From positions 186,001-250,000 of the forward strand of contig CAMPDV010000318.1 in NCBI GenBank assembly GCA_946699065.1: 64,000 nucleotides of DNA, read 5' to 3'. A program made the translations under genes and the position numbers. The notes below the pieces were generated by a model that was not told the DNA's origin, did not search any database, and saw only the letters and a program-made list of their open reading frames with translations. This document shows, in pieces, positions 60,246-64,000 of the stretch (its first letter is position 1; each line of letters opens with the position of its first letter). This DNA is from Loxodes magnus (lineage: Eukaryota > Ciliophora > Karyorelictea > Loxodida > Loxodidae).

Positions 60246-61640
60246 ATGTAAGCGTTACCAAAATGCTTAATCTGCTTAGAAGATTACAACTTAACTAATG
60301 CTCTTCCAACTGTCTTACCTTGTGGACATATTTACTGTGGTTTGTGTTTGAATACTCAGTACTGATTATAAGGCATAATGTAATGTCCTATTTGTTAAAA
60401 AGGATTCCATTTTAGATTTGATGATTTACCTTAAGAAAGTGATTTAATAAGAGTGATATTTTAAAACTAATAATACATATAAAAGATTTAAGATGCTAGA
60501 TAGAAATTAAAAGAGATAAGGAGGTAAATTATGGAAAAATCTAAAACCATTACAACCAAATAATCAAACATTAGTAATACTCTCATAATACCACTAACTA
60601 ATATCATCATCAATCATTAACCAACATTTATCTACCAAAAATAACACTCAAATATTATCTAATTCTACTAATCACTAAAACCAACTATACTCTAATATAA
60701 CTCATAACCACCTACAATACTAAACTCTAAATTAACTTACAATCTAATAAGATAAAAACTATAACACAATACTAAGTAACCAAATAAGATTTAGACTAAT
60801 TAACATAAACTAAGCTACCACTTTATATAATCTAACTATATTCACTATTTTAATTGAGGAATTTAAAGATTAAGTTTATTTAATATTTAAACAGAGTAAT
60901 TACGATAAATCTAAGTTTAATTTATAATTCCTTTGGACAATAATAGTATAGAATATGAAAATAAGTTATATTTAATTGGGGGATATAACTAAAATTAAAA
61001 TAAATGAATAAAAGAAACTTGATAATTCGATTATGAAGGTAATAGTATAAAACTTAGTGATCTAAATGAGGGAAGAGGTGATTATGGAATAGCAGCAGCG
61101 TAAAAATATCTTTATGTGGTTGGAGGAATTACTGAAGGTTATCAAATGTTATAATCAGTAGAAAAGTTACAGATAGGAAACTAAAGTAAATGATAAAACT
61201 GTTCTTAATTTCCATTTAGAATAGCTTTTTAAACTTTAGTAGTAGATAAAGATGAATAAAATATTTATTCTTTTGGAGGGTTTAATTAGAAAAAATAAAT
61301 TTTAAAAGATATATGAAAATATAACATATAGAATGATAGATGGGGTAAGTAAAATTTGAGTCTTCCTGAAGCTGTTGCTTAACCTATAGTTTGTTTAGAG
61401 CCTTTTGTCATATTTGGAGGTATGAAAAATGCATTTCCGAAAGAGTATTCAAGAAGAATATATAAAAGAAGCAAAGAATAATGGTAATAAAGCTAAATTT
61501 TTAAAGATGTTGTAGCTTTAACGGAGATGAAAATAAGAAATAACTATGGATATGTTTTTGCTATAGAATAGCCAACAGTTTCAATAATGAGGATTTATTT
61601 AGAAAAATTGAGCTATAGAAGTATTAGAAGTGATAACTGA
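60246..61640 (+). CDS. RING-kelch protein, copy D
   Basis: 465 codons including the TGA stop, as in A-C. RING cysteines and His intact. The kelch half is the most divergent (for example ITEGYQM after the second di-glycine strand; SHN before the stop has become SDN) but keeps the frame. Followed by the conserved spacer and by the inverted repeat whose loop has received elements g and i. Confidence 0.9.
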
Positions 61641-62177
61641 TAAACATAATAATAATATCTATATTATTAATAGTATTTATAATTTAGTTTTATATGTAAA
61701 GAAGTAGTTTAAAGATATATAATTAAGTAAATATGTTACTACTTATTAAAGAGGTTAATCTACTAAATATCTTAATAAGAGGATATAAATAAAGAATCAA
61801 ATTTTATCTAAATATCTTTAAATTCTATTATTCAAACATTATCATTATTCAGATATAAACATACAGCTTATAACATACTAATATTCAACATAGTCAAAAA
61901 ACTATTTTTAAATACATCATTATATTCAAATTATACAAGTACTACTTAGATTACTATTTAACTAATCAAATCAAAACTATAATCAAATAATCATTAAGCA
62001 ATACCTATATCTAAATACTAATTAAGTCATCACTACTATCATCAAGTCAACATCTTAAACCCTTAAATACATTATTTCCTTTAATCGTTTAAATTAAAAT
62101 CTATATACTTAAAAATATCCCTTGTATAATCAATAATAAAGCCAAGCCATTATAATAGCTATATTCTCGATAAAAAT
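61641..62177. other. Conserved spacer of unit D, split
   Basis: Equivalent to 16027-16550. TTCTCGA (62164-62170) is the left arm of the inverted repeat; the right arm TTCGAGA is at 63831-63837, on the far side of elements g and i. Confidence 0.5.
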
Positions 62178-62189
62178 TCAATCTTAAGA

Positions 62190-63027
62190 CAAAAAAATTG
62201 AGAAGAACATTCGTCTTTCTAAGATATAACAAAGAAAAACAAGAAAAAAGTGACGAACGAGGAGCTAAAAAAGCAAAGACAGTATAGAGAATCTAGCTCG
62301 TCTTCAGAGGGAAAATTAATGGTTGATCCGAATGAACAATAAAACCCTGAAACCAAAAATAACAATTTACTCCAAAGCGAAATCGAAAAAATGAAAGCAA
62401 AAATTGCAAAATATGAAGAGATATTTTTTAATCAAGGAGAAAAAATCCAGGAGCTAATGAATTACATAGAAGACTAAAATAACGAACTGCTAATTCTCAA
62501 AAGTTAACTGATTAAAAACTCAGTAGTAACAGAAAATTAACTTTATGAAATGTCGTAAACTAACTTCAATTAATCACAAAGAATGATCATAGAAGAAGAT
62601 TAGCACAAAACACAACATTAAGAAAAATAAAATTAAGAAAAAAATGATATAAACACAAACAAAAGAATTGAGATGCTGGAGAAAAAAGTTTTTAAAAATA
62701 GAAATTAGAAAAACGATATAAAAATTGTTTGGTACTGCTAATCTTGGTATCATTTACTAAGACATTGTAAGAAATGAAGATAACTCAAGTACAATGAAGA
62801 ATAAAGGACCTGAAGAAACTTAAACAAATTTTGGATAACTGAGTATGCATATATAAATAGAAACTATGAACAAGAAACTAAGAGAATCCTTCGTGGTAGC
62901 TGTCCACTTTAAAAAAAGGTCGTGGAGAACAACCACGGAAAAAAACTTGTCAGCAGAAACCTGGTTGAAAACCCAGGATATGCAAACTTTAATTTTACAT
63001 TTAGTTAAAATAATAATAATAATAAAC
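62190..63027 (+). mobile_element. Gag-only retroposon g, 12-bp target duplication
   Basis: Flanked by TCAATCTTAAGA (62178-62189 and 63028-63039). The start codon position reads ATT after an A-run, and a frameshift near 62252 precedes the well-preserved part (RESSSSSEGKLMVDPNEQ; coiled coil EKIQELMNYIEDQNNELLIL; knuckle W-x2-C-x4-H-x4-C, first Cys changed to Trp). Two 3' hairpins CGTGG...CCACG (62921-62937) and CCTGG...CCAGG (62960-62977) precede ATGCAAACTTTAATTTTA and a TAA-repeat tail. Closely related to f. Confidence 0.9.
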
Positions 63028-63054
63028 TCAATCTTAAGATAAGATAATATAATA

Positions 63055-63818
63055 GATTATCTTGACTTCAACATTATTAGTTTTGTCACAAATCAAATTT
63101 TTGTTAAGTTTAATAAAATTCACCTTTTTCTTTAAATTTGTTCCGATCTTCGTTATCATGTCTCTTGCCAAATATGAATCTTTTCTTTCTCAGTATCTCT
63201 TCTGTGTCGAATCCTAACCAACTTCTGTTGAAATTACTTACAGACACTTGATTTAAGGAAGTATTTTAAGTGATTTACAATCATTTTTTCTGAATATTCT
63301 GCCATCTTGCGTGCATCAAAATTTTTTTTAATTATACCATTATTTTTGGCTCTGGTATTCTTATTTTTTTTAATACTACCAAAAGTCTCTTATCTTGTGT
63401 CCCATTTTTTTACAGTATCAGCATGCTATTTTTCTTTTCCTGATATTAAATTACTATGGTATTTTTGCTTCTATGTCCATCGGATCGTTTCCTTGATTTT
63501 GCATGAACTAAGAAATTCATTTTTCACAAATTTGTTGATTATATTATCGAAAAATCTCTAATTTTGCTTCGGTCGCTTAAACTCTCTAATTAATTTGTTC
63601 AGTCGAAGGAATAAAGTTAAGTTGCTATTTGATCTCATGGCTATTGATGTGAATTCCAGTGATGCTTTCCTATAGGACTATTATATTTCTCTGTAGCTCT
63701 TGAAACGAATATTATAGCTTTTGGCTCTCACTTAAGAGAAATTCCAGATCGATTAAGTAATCATTTTGAGCTTTACTTGGCTAGATAGGTGATGATTACT
63801 TTTTCATTACCATTTTTT
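63055..63818 (-). mobile_element. Gag-only retroposon i, 8-bp target duplication
   Basis: Flanked by ATATAATA (63047-63054 and 63819-63826). It starts only five bases (AAAAA) before its ATG at 63813, so the transcript is nearly leaderless. It lies 15 bases from the right duplication of element g, in the opposite orientation, in the same inverted-repeat loop. Confidence 0.85.
63061..63813 (-). CDS. Gag-like protein of element i
   Basis: About 251 codons in one frame: MVMKKQSSPIQPSKAQNDY, coiled coil (LEFLLSESQKLQYSFQELQ), motif D-P-M-D-I-E, knuckle C-W-Y-C-x4-H-x4-F (63382-63423; last Cys replaced by Phe, Trp by TGA) and DGRIFRKNDCKS, a variant of the G-x-I-Y-RKK motif. Most similar to elements a and B/C decayed copies (GHKI in the knuckle). 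Confidence 0.75.
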
Positions 63819-63892
63819 ATATAATAAATTTTCGAGATTAATATGATAAACCAGTAAGAACTACTCAGCAACATCCAAATCAAGTTTTGAGG

Positions 63893-64000
63893 ATGGAGAA
63901 AAAAGCAAGGAAAATATGATGAACTAATAAAATACTTTTTAGGTTTAGATAACTGCTTAGCTCAAACAGAAAAATGGTTAAAAACCTTCGAAAATATAAA
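63893..64000 (+). pseudogene. LINE ORF1 start, unit D, cut by window end
   Basis: ATG 63893 begins MEKKARKI, equivalent to MSNVEKKQEKQ of unit C with small deletions. After AAATAC (about 63941) it jumps to sequence matching about 400 bases further into ORF1, so this copy has an internal deletion. It runs off the window. Confidence 0.55.

Noticed and set aside
12317..64000. Maverick/Polinton-type giant DNA transposon
   Set aside because: No polymerase B, integrase, ATPase or terminal inverted repeats; the enzymes seen are LINE-type.
1..64000. CRISPR arrays, tRNA or rRNA genes, bacterial-type operons
   Set aside because: No regularly spaced repeats, cloverleafs or rRNA signatures found by eye; the genome is eukaryotic.

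Overview
The window reads as nuclear DNA of a ciliate with a fully reassigned stop-codon set, most like a karyorelict such as Loxodes. The DNA is very AT-rich. Recognisable proteins run through in-frame TAA and TAG at glutamine positions and through TGA at tryptophan positions (RING finger, kelch blades, reverse transcriptase). Two genes whose ends can be judged finish in TGA followed by TAA-rich sequence. This matches genetic code 27 (UAA/UAG = Gln, UGA = Trp or stop). A Condylostoma-like code is the alternative. Because no triplet is a reliable stop, an open frame proves nothing here. Calls below rest on motifs, conservation between copies, purine bias of the coding strand and insertion footprints. 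I saw no introns with confidence, no tRNA or rRNA genes and no CRISPR array.

Host-like genes: a 5'-cut polymorphic-membrane-protein-like gene (3-5513); a RING/B-box/coiled-coil/kelch gene on the minus strand (27200-29562); a receptor ligand-binding fragment (50706-51900, minus); a frameshifted WD40 remnant (44866-45339, minus); and several unassigned coding-like stretches (7.6-8.3, 22.8-25.1, 52.2-54.3 and 55.5-56.5 kb).

Most of the window is mobile DNA of two interlocking kinds. First, a composite repeat occurs four times: A 12.3-19.4+ kb, B 29.9-37.2 kb, C 45.3-50.7 kb, D 56.5 kb to the window end. Its centre is a 465-codon RING-kelch gene, intact and of identical length in all four copies. 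Non-LTR retrotransposon (LINE) ORF1/endonuclease sequence leads away from it on both sides, so the gene sits between two head-to-head LINE 5' ends. Reverse-transcriptase fragments (9.1-12.3, 20.6-21.6 and possibly 38.7 kb) lie nearby.

Second, at least eleven short elements (about 0.6-1.25 kb, lettered a-k) carry only a gag/ORF1-like protein (coiled coil, usually a CCHC zinc knuckle, often a G-x-I/L-Y/W-RKK motif) and no polymerase. They begin a few bases before an A-rich ATG, end in small hairpins and a simple AT tail, and several have clear target-site duplications of 8-17 bp. I read them as gag-only, trans-mobilised retroposons; this is the main candidate for an undescribed system here. Some are nested in the composite repeats. 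Gaps between these features are AT-rich DNA in which I see nothing else.
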